From assembly GCA_019745155.1 (NCBI GenBank), contig JAIETM010000002.1:1-64000 (forward strand): DNA of 64,000 nt. The letters run 5' to 3'. A program made the translations under genes and the position numbers. This document shows positions 7,088-18,270 of this stretch, in pieces. The notes under the pieces were generated by a model. The model was not told where the DNA came from, did not search any database, and saw nothing but the letters and a program-made list of their open reading frames with translations. Position 1 is the stretch's first letter, and each line of letters opens with the position of its first letter. Origin of the DNA: Chitinophagaceae bacterium. Its GTDB lineage: Bacteria; Bacteroidota; Bacteroidia; Chitinophagales; Chitinophagaceae.

Positions 7088-7537
7088 ATGACAACCGCAC
7101 ACAACCAAGCAAAATCCGACAAGCTGATTTTGTTAGGCCTTATCTTGTTCTTAATAGGCTTGGTCATTGGGCTATCCGTACCATTTTTGCAAAACCCAAG
7201 AATGGGTCTTTCCGCACACTTGGAAGCCATTACCAATGGAATGCTTTTGATGATACTTGGTTTGATTTGGCAAAGAATTGTATTGCCTTCAAAATGGCTG
7301 ACTATAGCTTACAGCCTCTTGGTTTACGGCACATTGGCTAACGTAACAGCAGTAATGCTCGCAGCAATTACGGGCTTTGGCAAAATGATGCCTATTGCAG
7401 GTGGAAAAGAAGGCACCAATCCAGTTGAAGCAATCATTTCTTTTTTATTGGTGAGTCTTGCATTAGCGATGTTGTTTGTATTGAGTGCGGTGATTATAGG
7501 TTATCGCAATTATATACAAACAAAAAAGGCAGCCTGA
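7088..7537 (+). CDS. HAB-mutase-like membrane protein
   Basis: The 149-residue protein has four membrane segments. The segment NPRMGLSAHLEAITNGMLLMILGLIW near residues 36-61 strongly resembles the core motif of (hydroxyamino)benzene mutase HabA/HabB, and a second motif with NPVEAIISFLL follows. HAB mutase rearranges hydroxylaminobenzene to 2-aminophenol in nitrobenzene degraders; most homologues have no tested activity and no other nitroaromatic genes are nearby, so I assign the family and not the reaction. The stop codon lies within the terminator stem. Confidence 0.72.
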   Translation: MTTAHNQAKSDKLILLGLILFLIGLVIGLSVPFLQNPRMGLSAHLEAITNGMLLMILGLIWQRIVLPSKWLTIAYSLLVYGTLANVTAVMLAAITGFGKMMPIAGGKEGTNPVEAIISFLLVSLALAMLFVLSAVIIGYRNYIQTKKAA

Positions 7538-7550
7538 TCGGCTGCCTTTG
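7526..7550 (+). terminator. Bidirectional terminator between the 7537 and katG ends
   Basis: AAGGCAGCC at 7526-7534 pairs with GGCTGCCTT at 7540-7548 over a five-base loop. A-residues precede and T-residues follow, so it can end transcripts from both convergent genes. The stop codon of the membrane-protein gene forms part of the loop. Confidence 0.8.
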
Positions 7551-7567
7551 TACACAAACAAGTTTGT

Positions 7568-9835
<2,268 letters not shown>

Positions 9836-9913
9836 TCAAGACAAGCGCTGAAATAACCTAGCAAGATTACACGCGATTAATCGATAAAGCAAATTGATTA
9901 TTTTTATGATTAT

Positions 9914-9928
9914 ATAGTTTTTGTCTAT
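9914..9928. promoter_or_regulatory. OxyR-like half site overlapping the oxyR start
   Basis: ATAG at 9914-9917 and CTAT at 9925-9928 with seven bases between fit the OxyR repeat ATAGnTnnnAnCTAT except for the inner A. A weaker copy (9893-9907) lies just upstream. The site covers the first two bases of the oxyR ATG, which would suit autorepression while bending DNA towards the katG promoter. The match is short and AT-rich, so chance is possible. Confidence 0.4.
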
Positions 9929-10862
9929 GACACTAACCCAATTGGAATATATCGTTGCATTGGATACCCACCGCCACTTTGTGTTGGCATCGGAAAAATG
10001 CTTTGTCACCCAGCCAACCTTGAGCATGCAAGTGCAGAAACTGGAAGAAGAATTGGGTGTGAAGATTTTTGACCGAACCAAACAGCCGGTGATGCCAACA
10101 GCGATGGGCGAGCGCATTATTGCACAGGCCAGACTGGTGCTGCGAGAAGCCGGCAGGATTCAGCAATTGATTGATGAGGAGAAGGATGTGATGACGGGCG
10201 AACTGCGCGTGGGCATCATTCCAACACTGGCGCCCTACCTGCTGCCACCGCTGTTTAAGCAAATGCGCGAGAAATATCCCCAGCTCAACCTCATTATTCG
10301 CGAAACGATTACGGAAGAGATTGTACACGAGTTAAAGCATAACCGACTGGATTGTGGATTAGTGGTAACACCCTTGAAAGATGCAGCCATCAAAGAATCG
10401 GTTTTGTTTTACGAGGAGTTGTTTGTGTATGTCTCGCGCAAGAATGCTTTGTATGATAAGCGCTATGTTTTGCCTAGTGAGATTGATCCGGAAAAATTGT
10501 GGTTATTAGAAGAAGGGCATTGCTTCAGGTCGCAGATACTGAACTTATGTGAGCTGCGCAGATCGAAGGATGATCATTTTAGATATGAGACTGGTAATAT
10601 TGAAACATTGAAAAGAATGGTTGATAAGAGCGACGGCCTTACCATTCTACCGGAACTTGCTGTGATGGAATTCAACAAGAACCAGCTGAAGTTAGTGAAG
10701 CAGATCAAGGAACCCAGACCGGCGAGAGAAGTGAGTTTGGTGACACATAGAGATCACCTCAAAACAAAATTGATAGAAACACTGAAAGCAGAAGTGCTGC
10801 AAATTGTGCCCGCACCCATGCAACAGCTCAAGAATAAAAAAGTGGTGGAGATCAGCGATTAA
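9927..10862 (+). CDS. oxyR: Peroxide-sensing LysR regulator OxyR
   Basis: The 311-residue protein has an N-terminal LysR helix-turn-helix (MTLTQLEYIVALDTHRHFVL, residues 1-20, through about 60) and a periplasmic-binding-protein-like effector domain. Cys199 and Cys208 in EGHCFRSQILNLCE sit at exactly the positions of the redox pair of Escherichia coli OxyR, so peroxide is expected to form a disulfide and switch the protein on. The ATG at 9927 is preferred over a TTG at 9921. The divergent katG is the obvious target. Confidence 0.93.
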   Translation: MTLTQLEYIVALDTHRHFVLASEKCFVTQPTLSMQVQKLEEELGVKIFDRTKQPVMPTAMGERIIAQARLVLREAGRIQQLIDEEKDVMTGELRVGIIPTLAPYLLPPLFKQMREKYPQLNLIIRETITEEIVHELKHNRLDCGLVVTPLKDAAIKESVLFYEELFVYVSRKNALYDKRYVLPSEIDPEKLWLLEEGHCFRSQILNLCELRRSKDDHFRYETGNIETLKRMVDKSDGLTILPELAVMEFNKNQLKLVKQIKEPRPAREVSLVTHRDHLKTKLIETLKAEVLQIVPAPMQQLKNKKVVEISD

Positions 10863-10867
10863 ACTGA

Positions 10868-11299
10868 TTAATACACTAACTCAGCCTTACCGTTATTGCA
10901 TTGCACAGATTTGGGCGTGGGCGGAACGCTGCAATCTGAGGCAATACCATAGCGCGTATTGAATAGTTGTTGCTGCTGTGTAAAATGATACACTTTTTGC
11001 AGAAAGCAGGTGGTATCAATATCTGTACTGTAGGGCAAAAAGCCGATGGGTCCGCCACAAGCTTTGGCGCCATAAGGTGTAATGCGCCAGGTTTTATCAC
11101 CGGTGCAGTTATTGCTTTGTGACAAGATGATTAATTCATCATACAAGGATTTCAAGACAGCCTCATCAGCGGTTTTATTATTTTGCTCGCCAATGCTCGG
11201 TGCATTATTCGTGCAATCACTACCAATGTCAATTGGCTTGCTGCAAGCAAGTACAAATAATGTCAAACCCAGAAAGCCGCCAAGTATTTTTCTACGCAT
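10868..11299 (-). CDS. Small lipoprotein of unknown function
   Basis: The 143-residue protein has a lipoprotein signal (MRRKILGGFLGLTLFVLACS, lipid-accepting Cys at residue 19). The mature part is Cys-rich, with at least six further cysteines (SDCTN, NNCTGD, KACGGP, TTCFLQ, SDCSVP, VQCNNG), and a central GPIGFLPYSTDIDTTCFLQKVYHFTQ segment. Paired cysteines suggest disulfides in the periplasm. I do not recognise a named domain. It converges on oxyR with five bases between the stops. Confidence 0.75.
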   Translation of the reverse strand: MRRKILGGFLGLTLFVLACSKPIDIGSDCTNNAPSIGEQNNKTADEAVLKSLYDELIILSQSNNCTGDKTWRITPYGAKACGGPIGFLPYSTDIDTTCFLQKVYHFTQQQQLFNTRYGIASDCSVPPTPKSVQCNNGKAELVY

Positions 11300-11404
11300 A
11301 AAACAAGATTATCTATCAGCCTGACGAAAAATTGTACTCAAGCGTTGCATCTATGCAATTGTTTAACAAATTTGATCCAAAGTTACTTGTTGTATCTTGT
11401 TGCA

Positions 11405-12130
11405 ATGAAAAGGATGCTTCTGTTATTGCTTATTTACCCAATTGGCATGCTTGCACAAAAACCTGGTTGGAATCTGAACCCATATTTCGTGAACTTTCTG
11501 GAAAGCCATCAGGACAGTGTGGTAAAGCAGTTTTTTTACAAAGCTGAAACAAAGAAGAAAGAAGTAGCACTCACATTTGATGATGGGGTTATTGAAAACA
11601 CACCCAACTTGGTCAACTACCTGAAAGCAAACAATATACCCGCTACCTTCTTTCTCATCATGCGCTCGGTGAATACCAGCAACCTTCGCTTATTTGATGC
11701 GCCACAATTTGAGCTCGGCATACACAGCTGGAAGCATGATGATTTTCGCAACCTAACTGAAGCACAAAAAATTGCTGATATGGACTCCTGCGAACGACGC
11801 TTGAAGGAGCTCCGTGTTATAGACCGATTTCCATATTATCGACCGGCCTATGGGGTGATTGATACCACCATTGCTCGCGAAATCAAGCGGCGAAACTGGA
11901 AGGGCGTTTTGTGGTCAGCAGAGTCTCAAGACTGGAATGGACTCAAGGGTGACACACTTATTAAGCACACAATGAAGGACTTAGACAGGGGCAGCATTAT
12001 CCTGTTTCATGATATTGTCTCCGTACAAGACCTGGATGCGGTATGTAAAGCCATTCGCGAGAAGGGATTCCGTATTGTACCGCTCAGCAAATTAATCAGG
12101 CGAAGACCACATTATCCCCGACATTTATAG
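11405..12130 (+). CDS. Exported polysaccharide deacetylase (carbohydrate esterase 4 type)
   Basis: From the ATG at 11405 the protein has 241 residues with a signal peptide (MKRMLLLLLIYPIGMLAQ). NodB-type motifs are in order: TFDDG with the catalytic Asp pair around residue 60, GIHSWKHDD as the metal-binding His motif (HSxxH), RPAYG (the RxPxG motif) and a final SIILFHD. Family members remove N-acetyl groups from chitin, peptidoglycan or similar sugars with a divalent metal. The protein is compact, close to the bare catalytic domain. Confidence 0.85.
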   Translation: MKRMLLLLLIYPIGMLAQKPGWNLNPYFVNFLESHQDSVVKQFFYKAETKKKEVALTFDDGVIENTPNLVNYLKANNIPATFFLIMRSVNTSNLRLFDAPQFELGIHSWKHDDFRNLTEAQKIADMDSCERRLKELRVIDRFPYYRPAYGVIDTTIAREIKRRNWKGVLWSAESQDWNGLKGDTLIKHTMKDLDRGSIILFHDIVSVQDLDAVCKAIREKGFRIVPLSKLIRRRPHYPRHL

Positions 12131-12149
12131 TCTGAATTGACTGTAAGCC

Positions 12150-12512
12150 ATGTCCATTCAAGCTACGTATACCCTTACCAACCAACGCATGCTTGTTGAA
12201 GCTTCCGGCATCAACGAGTCCGCAGAGCAGCTATTTGCCTTTGTGCGCGAAATGAACGCAAAAGCTGAAGCCGCTAATGTCTACAAAGTGCTCTGCGATG
12301 AAAGAAATCTGGATTATAAAGTATCAATCCTGTTGTTGTTGGAATTGGGAAAGGAAACAGCAACGTACACTGATTTTTTGAATAAAGTAGCCATCGTCGT
12401 TAAGCCACGCTATCTCGAAGACGGTAAATTCTACGAAAATGTTGTTCGCAACCACGGCGGTCAAATACTGGTTACTACAGATTATGCCGAAGCAGAACGC
12501 TGGCTCCAATAA
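12150..12512 (+). CDS. STAS/SpoIIAA-like domain protein
   Basis: This 120-residue soluble protein has the alternating strand-helix pattern of SpoIIAA/STAS-like proteins: YTLTNQRMLVEASG, then a helix FAFVREMNAKAEAANVYKVL, CDERNLDYKVS, and a C-terminal strand ILVTTDYAEAERWL. These folds usually mediate protein-protein contact. No catalytic residues are apparent. It is spaced 19 bases behind the deacetylase and may share its transcript. Confidence 0.5.
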   Translation: MSIQATYTLTNQRMLVEASGINESAEQLFAFVREMNAKAEAANVYKVLCDERNLDYKVSILLLLELGKETATYTDFLNKVAIVVKPRYLEDGKFYENVVRNHGGQILVTTDYAEAERWLQ

Positions 12513-12559
12513 ATAATTATAGATAAAAACTGTATTTTGTCGGCAACAAGTCTGCTGCT

Positions 12560-13303
12560 ATGGAAGTACATCATCATGCCCATCATCATGGTAAGAAAAA
12601 TTGGAAATCCTATTTCTGGGAGTTTCTGATGTTGTTTCTGGCCGTATTCTGCGGATCAATGGCAGAATATCAACTGGAGCACAAGATCGAGCGCGATAGG
12701 GAATATGCGTATGTTAAATCCATGATTGAAGACCTGCAGCAAGATACTGCTAAGTTACGCTTATCCATGATTGCGTTTGATTCACAGGATCCGCATTTTG
12801 ATACCATTATTAATCGTTTCGATTTACTTACTAAAGGCTATGATCATCAGTTGCGCAATAGTCTGGGCCTGATTATTGGCTATCGCGATTTTTTTCCAAC
12901 GGATAAAACCCTGCAACAGTTGAAGAATGCGGGCGGATTAAGATTAATCCGCAATAAGAAAGCTGCTGATGGAATCACGCTCTATGATACCAGACTAAAG
13001 GAGCACGAGAAAACACAAAACAACCTGGAAGAAATCTTCCTGAAGTTTTACGATCTGCATCAGGATTTACACGACAACCTTCATGCAGACAAGGATAAAG
13101 CTGCTATCGGTATTGAAGCAATGGAGCAGGGTAACAAAAACTACTTGTTACGTAGCGATGCGGCTACCCTTGGTCAGTACTACAATAAAATCAAAGTGTA
13201 CAGATCTATCCGCAAAAGAGCATATACACGTATGCAAACCTTGCAACAAGAAGCCGTTTCACTCATGCAGCTATTACGTGAAGCGTACAAGCTTACATCT
13301 TAA
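12560..13303 (+). CDS. Membrane-anchored protein with His-rich N-terminus
   Basis: The 247-residue protein starts MEVHHHAHHHGKKNWKSYFW, followed by one membrane segment (residues about 21-37, FLMLFLAVFCGSMAEY). The rest is helical and charged, with a DRE-type stretch EHKIERDREYAYVKSMIEDL. Proteins with this HHH/WEFLMLFLAVFCG start are common in Bacteroidota and lack a known function. The His cluster could bind metal. It stands alone between two deacetylase-type genes. Confidence 0.7.
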   Translation: MEVHHHAHHHGKKNWKSYFWEFLMLFLAVFCGSMAEYQLEHKIERDREYAYVKSMIEDLQQDTAKLRLSMIAFDSQDPHFDTIINRFDLLTKGYDHQLRNSLGLIIGYRDFFPTDKTLQQLKNAGGLRLIRNKKAADGITLYDTRLKEHEKTQNNLEEIFLKFYDLHQDLHDNLHADKDKAAIGIEAMEQGNKNYLLRSDAATLGQYYNKIKVYRSIRKRAYTRMQTLQQEAVSLMQLLREAYKLTS

Positions 13304-13350
13304 TGTAAGAATCAGCGCAGCTAATTGGTATCTTTAGTAAAAACCTAACC

Positions 13351-14214
13351 ATGCGCTGCTTTTCTATACTGCTAATTTTGTTTCTGCAGTTGTCTGCACG
13401 AGCACAAGACAGTGTGGCCTTATTAATAAGGTGTGATGATATTGGTATGAGCCGTAGCGTGAATATGGCTGCTAAGAAAGTATTGGAAACGGGTTTACCT
13501 GTTTCGATGTCAGTTATGGTTCCCTGCCCCTGGTTTGAAGACGCAGTAGCCCTCCTGAAACAATACCCGCATGTTGCAGTGGGCATTCACCTCACCCTTA
13601 ACAGCGAATGGAAACAATATCGGTGGGGGCCGGTATCAGGCAAACACATGGTACCCTCACTCGTAGATTCGATGGGTAATTTTTTCCCATCCCGGGCAAA
13701 ACTGTTTGCTAATAATCCAGCTTTACACGAAATAGAATTCGAGTTGCGCGCGCAAATTGAAAAAGCGAAACGTGCGGGATTAGCGATTAGCTATCTCGAC
13801 TATCATATGGGCGCAGCCATGCAAACATTGGAGACCAGAGCAATTGTAGAAAAACTTGCGAACGAATTTGGCCTAAGTATTTCCCGTTATTACGGCGAAA
13901 AAGATATGACAGGTATGTATTTCGCGGCGCCAGCCGATAAGAAAGCACGATTGATAGAACAAGTAAATGCGCTTAAATCAAGTACAGTTCAACTTTTGGT
14001 AACACACGTGGGTATTGATAACGATGAGCTTGCGGCTATGGATGATCTAAATCCTGGCGCGCCGGCAGAAATGAGTAAACACAGACAAGCTGAGTTGAAT
14101 GCATTGATTTCGCCAGAGCTGAGGAAGGCCTTGCAGAAAAACAGGATTAAGCTGGTGAACTATGCAATGCTCAACCAACAAATTGGTATCACGAAGATGA
14201 AAAGACCAATGTAA
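13351..14214 (+). CDS. Exported YdjC/ChbG-like carbohydrate deacetylase
   Basis: The 287-residue protein has a signal peptide (MRCFSILLILFLQLSARAQ). The mature part shows YdjC-family motifs: RCDDIGMS (metal-binding Asp) near residue 30, VGIHLTLNSEW (His) near residue 86 and YLDYHMGAAMQ near residue 150. Characterised relatives (ChbG, HpnK) remove acetyl groups from chito-oligosaccharides or hopanoid glucosamine; the signal peptide places this one outside the cytoplasm. Together with the gene at 11405 it suggests handling of acetylated amino sugars. Confidence 0.85.
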   Translation: MRCFSILLILFLQLSARAQDSVALLIRCDDIGMSRSVNMAAKKVLETGLPVSMSVMVPCPWFEDAVALLKQYPHVAVGIHLTLNSEWKQYRWGPVSGKHMVPSLVDSMGNFFPSRAKLFANNPALHEIEFELRAQIEKAKRAGLAISYLDYHMGAAMQTLETRAIVEKLANEFGLSISRYYGEKDMTGMYFAAPADKKARLIEQVNALKSSTVQLLVTHVGIDNDELAAMDDLNPGAPAEMSKHRQAELNALISPELRKALQKNRIKLVNYAMLNQQIGITKMKRPM

Positions 14215-14276
14215 AGAAACCAATTCACCGAAACGCTTCAAAACAAGATATTTGTACGAGCATCAAAATCATAACT

Positions 14277-14774
14277 GTGCAAAAGCGACAAGACTATATT
14301 TCCTGGGATGAATATTTTATGGGTGTTGCCTTGCTGTCAGCAAAGCGCAGCAAAGATCCCGGTACACAGGTAGGAGCCTGTATTGTGAACCAGCAAAACA
14401 AAATTGTGGGTGCAGGGTATAATGGACTACCCATGGGCTGCAGTGATGACATTTTTCCATGGAGCAGAGAAGGCGATTTTCTGAACACCAAGTACCCTTA
14501 TGTCTGTCATGCAGAACTCAATGCCATTCTCAATAATATTGGTATGGACCTGCATGGTTGTAAAATCTATACGGCTTTGTTTCCTTGTAATGAATGCACC
14601 AAAGCCATTATACAATCGGGTATTAAAGAAGTGGTTTATCTCTCAGACAAATATGCAGGTGAAGATGTATTCAAAGCTTCGAGAAAAATGTTAGAGAGTG
14701 CTGGTGTTGCTTGCAGACAGGTTCAAACCAATGTTGAGGAATTGGTGCTTTCGTTTCAGGCACACAAAGTATAG
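14277..14774 (+). CDS. dCMP deaminase
   Basis: The 165-residue enzyme belongs to the cytidine/deoxycytidylate deaminase superfamily. The zinc site is visible as CHAELNAI (His and catalytic Glu near residues 79-81) and FPCNEC (Cys pair near residues 102-105). Family members convert dCMP to dUMP for thymidylate synthesis. The substrate loop GYNGLPMGCSDD matches dCMP deaminases. The start is GTG at 14277; no in-frame ATG lies close. The stop directly abuts the stop of the convergent methyltransferase. Confidence 0.9.
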   Translation: MQKRQDYISWDEYFMGVALLSAKRSKDPGTQVGACIVNQQNKIVGAGYNGLPMGCSDDIFPWSREGDFLNTKYPYVCHAELNAILNNIGMDLHGCKIYTALFPCNECTKAIIQSGIKEVVYLSDKYAGEDVFKASRKMLESAGVACRQVQTNVEELVLSFQAHKV

Positions 14775-15866
14775 TTACTGTTTGGTGAATACCATCATAG
14801 GATATTCTCCTTTTCTACCACATTCAGCTGGACTGTGCTCTTCTTTTTGATAAATCCAGTTGAGAATTGTTTTGCCGCCCAGCCAATCGTGTATATAATA
14901 GCGCATAAAGGGCACACTTAAGCTGCGCCATACCTTTAACTCATGTTTGGGCAGGGCCGCAAGAAAGCTGGCAGGTGGATGTATAAAATAATATAACTGT
15001 CTGGGTGCTTTATGATGGAAAAACATATTGGATAAACCATCAACAAATCGATTCTTTAACCAGTTGATACCACGGAAAGGCAGTAGTGACAAATTCATCC
15101 AACTGGAATATTTGAACCATTCATACACGAGTACACCTTTACCGCCGGGCTTTAGTGAACGATATAATTCATGCACGGCATGAATCTGCTCATCTGCAGG
15201 AATGTGGTAAATGGTATTCAGTGAAATAAAGCCATCCATTGTATTGTCGCGCAGCGGCAGGTTAGCAATATCGCATAACAAGAAGATGCCCTTGCGCCCA
15301 ATTTTTTGTTTGGCTTCTTTCAATGCACGAAATGAAAAGTCAACACAAACACGATACGTGTATTGCTCAGCATAGCTATGGTAAATATCAAACTGTATGG
15401 CGCCAGAAGCAGCATCCAATAAAAATTCACCAGAAGGCAGCAGATTGGTCTTTACACGCTCATGGCAGCGTTGGATATATTCGGCAGAAACAGGTCTGAG
15501 GTCTTCATAAATAACAGCATCTGTATAATCTCCTTCTGCATTACTGACCCAGCCTTGCTGATCATAAAAGTTGCGTACCAGTTGTTTATCGCTGTTCAGG
15601 TCTTCTTGTAATAATTTATGCGGAGCGTCTACTACAGCAAGATCTTTTAACAGCAACACGATTCCATCGATAACTGGATAGACATATTGATTGTCTTCAG
15701 AAATAAGTGCATCTACTACGGCCGTATTGAAAGTGGTACCATTGGCATGCCACAATTGGAGGCGTGCGGCTTTATGGTTGAGATCGGTAATCTCTTCCAA
15801 ATGCAGCAGGCGTAAAGGTTTGCCCGTTATCGGGCATTTAAGGATGTGGATCCAGTTATTGATCAT
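14775..15866 (-). CDS. SAM-dependent methyltransferase with Trm112-like N-terminus
   Basis: The 363-residue protein combines an N-terminal Trm112-like segment (ILKCPITGKPLRLL, then YPVIDGIVLLL) with a class I methyltransferase domain. The SAM-binding motif is FLLDAASGAIQFDIY near residue 147, followed by CDIANLPLRDNTMDGFISLN and KPGGKGVLVYEW. The zinc-ribbon start keeps only one Cys of the usual CPxC, so metal binding is probably lost. The substrate is unknown; glycolipid, quinone or sugar targets are possible. Confidence 0.8.
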   Translation of the reverse strand: MINNWIHILKCPITGKPLRLLHLEEITDLNHKAARLQLWHANGTTFNTAVVDALISEDNQYVYPVIDGIVLLLKDLAVVDAPHKLLQEDLNSDKQLVRNFYDQQGWVSNAEGDYTDAVIYEDLRPVSAEYIQRCHERVKTNLLPSGEFLLDAASGAIQFDIYHSYAEQYTYRVCVDFSFRALKEAKQKIGRKGIFLLCDIANLPLRDNTMDGFISLNTIYHIPADEQIHAVHELYRSLKPGGKGVLVYEWFKYSSWMNLSLLPFRGINWLKNRFVDGLSNMFFHHKAPRQLYYFIHPPASFLAALPKHELKVWRSLSVPFMRYYIHDWLGGKTILNWIYQKEEHSPAECGRKGEYPMMVFTKQ

Positions 15867-15973
15867 CAGGATTAGCGAAATAAAAGTACGGTTTATTTAT
15901 ACTTGAAGTTTTGTGTGAAGATTAAAAATGTACAATCAGCTTTGACTGTATTTTTGTGTCTTATACTACGATT

Positions 15974-16465
15974 ATGGCCATCAGAATATTCATCACAGGC
16001 GGAACATTCGATAAAGAGTACAACGAACTCAATGGACAACTCTTTTTCAAAGACACCCATCTGCCTGAAATGCTGAAGCTGGGTCGTTGCAGGTTAGAAC
16101 TGGATGTGCGCACCTTGATGATGATTGATAGCCTGGAGATGACAGATGCAGACAGGGAGTTGATTGTTCGGCAGTGCGAGAACACAGAAGAAAGCCAGAT
16201 CATCATTACACATGGTACTGATACCATGGCAGAAACAGCAAGGGTAATTGCTGAACACATTCAAGACAAAACAATTGTACTTACAGGCGCCATGATTCCT
16301 TATAAGTTTGGTAGCTCTGATGGTTTATTCAACCTCGGCAGCGCATTGGCTTTTGTACAAACTTTGCCACCGGGCGTATATGTAGCCATGAATGGCCGCT
16401 ATTTTCATTGGCACAATGTGCGCAAGAATAAGCAGACTGGCGAATTTGAAGAGTTGAGCAAGTAA
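15974..16465 (+). CDS. Single-domain asparaginase-like protein
   Basis: From the ATG at 15974 the protein has 163 residues and covers only the N-terminal domain of type I/II asparaginases. The catalytic motifs are present: TGGTFD (Thr11) and HGTDTM (Thr82, Asp83), with a Lys in MIPYKFGSSDG. Full-length asparaginases have about 330 residues with a second domain; there is no sign of a lost second half because the convergent tlpA-like gene begins at the next base. Short forms of this kind exist as a separate group; the activity is unproven. Confidence 0.8.
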   Translation: MAIRIFITGGTFDKEYNELNGQLFFKDTHLPEMLKLGRCRLELDVRTLMMIDSLEMTDADRELIVRQCENTEESQIIITHGTDTMAETARVIAEHIQDKTIVLTGAMIPYKFGSSDGLFNLGSALAFVQTLPPGVYVAMNGRYFHWHNVRKNKQTGEFEELSK

Positions 16466-17680
16466 TTATTCCGCGAGCAGCGACTGCACTTTTCTATAAA
16501 AATCAGCCATAAAGGCCTCATGCTCCTTACCTGTTGCGGGTCCTGCATAGCCCTGATGTAAGTATCGAACGGTGCCGTCTTTTCCTATAAATATGGTTGA
16601 AGGGAAATAGTGAATACCCGTTAACTGAGGCAATGTTTTCTCGGCACGCTTTTCATCGGTTACTGTAACACCTGTTACCAACATTGGGTATTGCACATCA
16701 AAACGTTTTCTGAATCGATCAATGCTTTTGCGTGAACGCTCAAAGTCAGTAGAGTATTCATAAGCAAGCGCCAACACTTCTATGCCCTTGTTGCGATACT
16801 GTTTATAAAATGTACTCAGCATTGCTGTTTCATCCATACAATTGGGACACCAGGACCCCATGATTTGAATGATAACAGGTTTGTTTCTAAAACGCGCATC
16901 ACTAAGTGAAACCGTATCTCCATCAATCGAAGGAAAACGAAAATTCAATTTGTTTTCTCCTGGTTTCATGGCAAAGACAAGTGGCGCATCTGGTAAACTA
17001 GCTTTAGCATCTTTAGTGGCCTTCCAGTTTTCTTTACCGGCGAGTCCGGCGTAGAATACACCTTCTGAAATTGTAGAATCGTTCAAAACCTTAGCCGTGA
17101 ATAGATATGCATGCGAACCATCGAAACAAGCAAGCTGTAATTGTTGGTTCTGAATAAAACCTTCGAGGAAACGATAATCACCAGAAGGGTTCAGAAACGT
17201 ACCGGTTATGCGGGTATCTTTTTGCTCAAATAAGCCAACTGATGGACGCCAGCTGCCATTGCTTCTTTGAAAAGAGACACGCCAACGGCCTTGAATATCC
17301 TGACTGCTTTTGCTTGCAGATATAGCCTGTAAAGGCTTTGCTTCAAAGGGAATGGAAAAAGGTTCTGTGGCTGTTTTTTTCATCCATCGGCCGCGCATAT
17401 GTCCGTCTTTCTCTACATAGACTTTAAATGCAGATTCAAAAAAGGGCATTTGAACCAGTAAGCTATCACCAGCATGCTGAAAATCATCTACCAGTAAACG
17501 TTCAGAGGCGTTAAGAATGAACCAGCGTAATTTATTTTGTTCGCGAACCTGTTCAAAACGAAAAGGAATTTGCACGCCATCTGGTCGCGTTAATACAGCA
17601 GCATATTCTTGACGCACGGTTTGTGCGAAGATGAAAGTGGGAATACAGGATAGCAATACCAGGAACCAGTTTCTTTTCAT
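16466..17680 (-). CDS. Exported TlpA-like thiol-disulfide protein
   Basis: The 404-residue protein has a signal peptide (MKRNWFLVLLSCIPTFIFAQ), an N-terminal beta-rich domain of about 230 residues found in Bacteroidota TlpA proteins, and a C-terminal thioredoxin fold with MGSWCPNC as the redox CxxC near residue 280. The cis-Pro segment is FPSTIFIGKDG. These proteins reduce or transfer disulfides in the periplasm. The stop abuts the asparaginase stop with no base between. Confidence 0.88.
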   Translation of the reverse strand: MKRNWFLVLLSCIPTFIFAQTVRQEYAAVLTRPDGVQIPFRFEQVREQNKLRWFILNASERLLVDDFQHAGDSLLVQMPFFESAFKVYVEKDGHMRGRWMKKTATEPFSIPFEAKPLQAISASKSSQDIQGRWRVSFQRSNGSWRPSVGLFEQKDTRITGTFLNPSGDYRFLEGFIQNQQLQLACFDGSHAYLFTAKVLNDSTISEGVFYAGLAGKENWKATKDAKASLPDAPLVFAMKPGENKLNFRFPSIDGDTVSLSDARFRNKPVIIQIMGSWCPNCMDETAMLSTFYKQYRNKGIEVLALAYEYSTDFERSRKSIDRFRKRFDVQYPMLVTGVTVTDEKRAEKTLPQLTGIHYFPSTIFIGKDGTVRYLHQGYAGPATGKEHEAFMADFYRKVQSLLAE

Positions 17681-17747
17681 ACCGCAAGATTACTTGAATT
17701 GATGCAACTGATCACAACGAAGCAATATCTTTAACAAAACAAGCACC

Positions 17748-18269
17748 ATGCACCATAAGTTTTTTTTGATAGGCTGTTTCGTCTGCCTGGCACTATGCAC
17801 AAAAGCGCAGCAAGCAGAGGCCAAGCTGAAAGAGTTGAATATTCAATTACCTGCTGTGGGTAAGCCAATTGCGAATTATGTGAAATGGGTAAGAACGGGT
17901 AACCTGATTTTTTTGTCAGGCCATGGTCCGCAAAAACCAGATGGAACCTATATCACGGGCAAACTTGGAAAAGACATCAGTATTGAGCAGGGGTATGATG
18001 CAGCGCGCTTAACAGCCATACAATTATTGGCTTCATTAAAAGATGCACTTGGCGATTTGAATAAGGTAAAGCGTATCGTAAAAGTCTTGGGTATGGTGAA
18101 CTCAATACCCGAGTTTTCAGATCAGCCCAAAGTAATCAATGGCTGCTCAGACTTACTGGTAGCAGTTTTTGGTGATAAAGGCCGTCATGCAAGAAGTGCT
18201 GTGGGTATGAATGCATTACCCGCAGGAAATATGTGCGTTGAAATAGAAATGGTTGTTGAAGTAGAGTAA
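17748..18269 (+). CDS. Exported RidA (YjgF) family protein
   Basis: The 173-residue protein has a signal peptide (MHHKFFLIGCFVCLALCTKAQ) followed by a complete YjgF domain. FLSGHGPQKPDG matches the family core, and HARSAVGM retains the conserved Arg that binds the substrate carboxylate in RidA enamine/imine deaminases. RidA normally acts in the cytosol on PLP-derived imines, so an exported form must do something else or act on periplasmic substrates. A second exported paralogue is at 62554-62991. Confidence 0.85.
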   Translation: MHHKFFLIGCFVCLALCTKAQQAEAKLKELNIQLPAVGKPIANYVKWVRTGNLIFLSGHGPQKPDGTYITGKLGKDISIEQGYDAARLTAIQLLASLKDALGDLNKVKRIVKVLGMVNSIPEFSDQPKVINGCSDLLVAVFGDKGRHARSAVGMNALPAGNMCVEIEMVVEVE

Positions 18270-18270
18270 A

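Noticed and set aside
12560-12600. His-rich start of the 12560 protein as a cloning tag
   Set aside because: The His run is broken by Ala and followed by a native membrane segment, and the surrounding sequence is chromosomal; similar His-rich starts are natural in this group.
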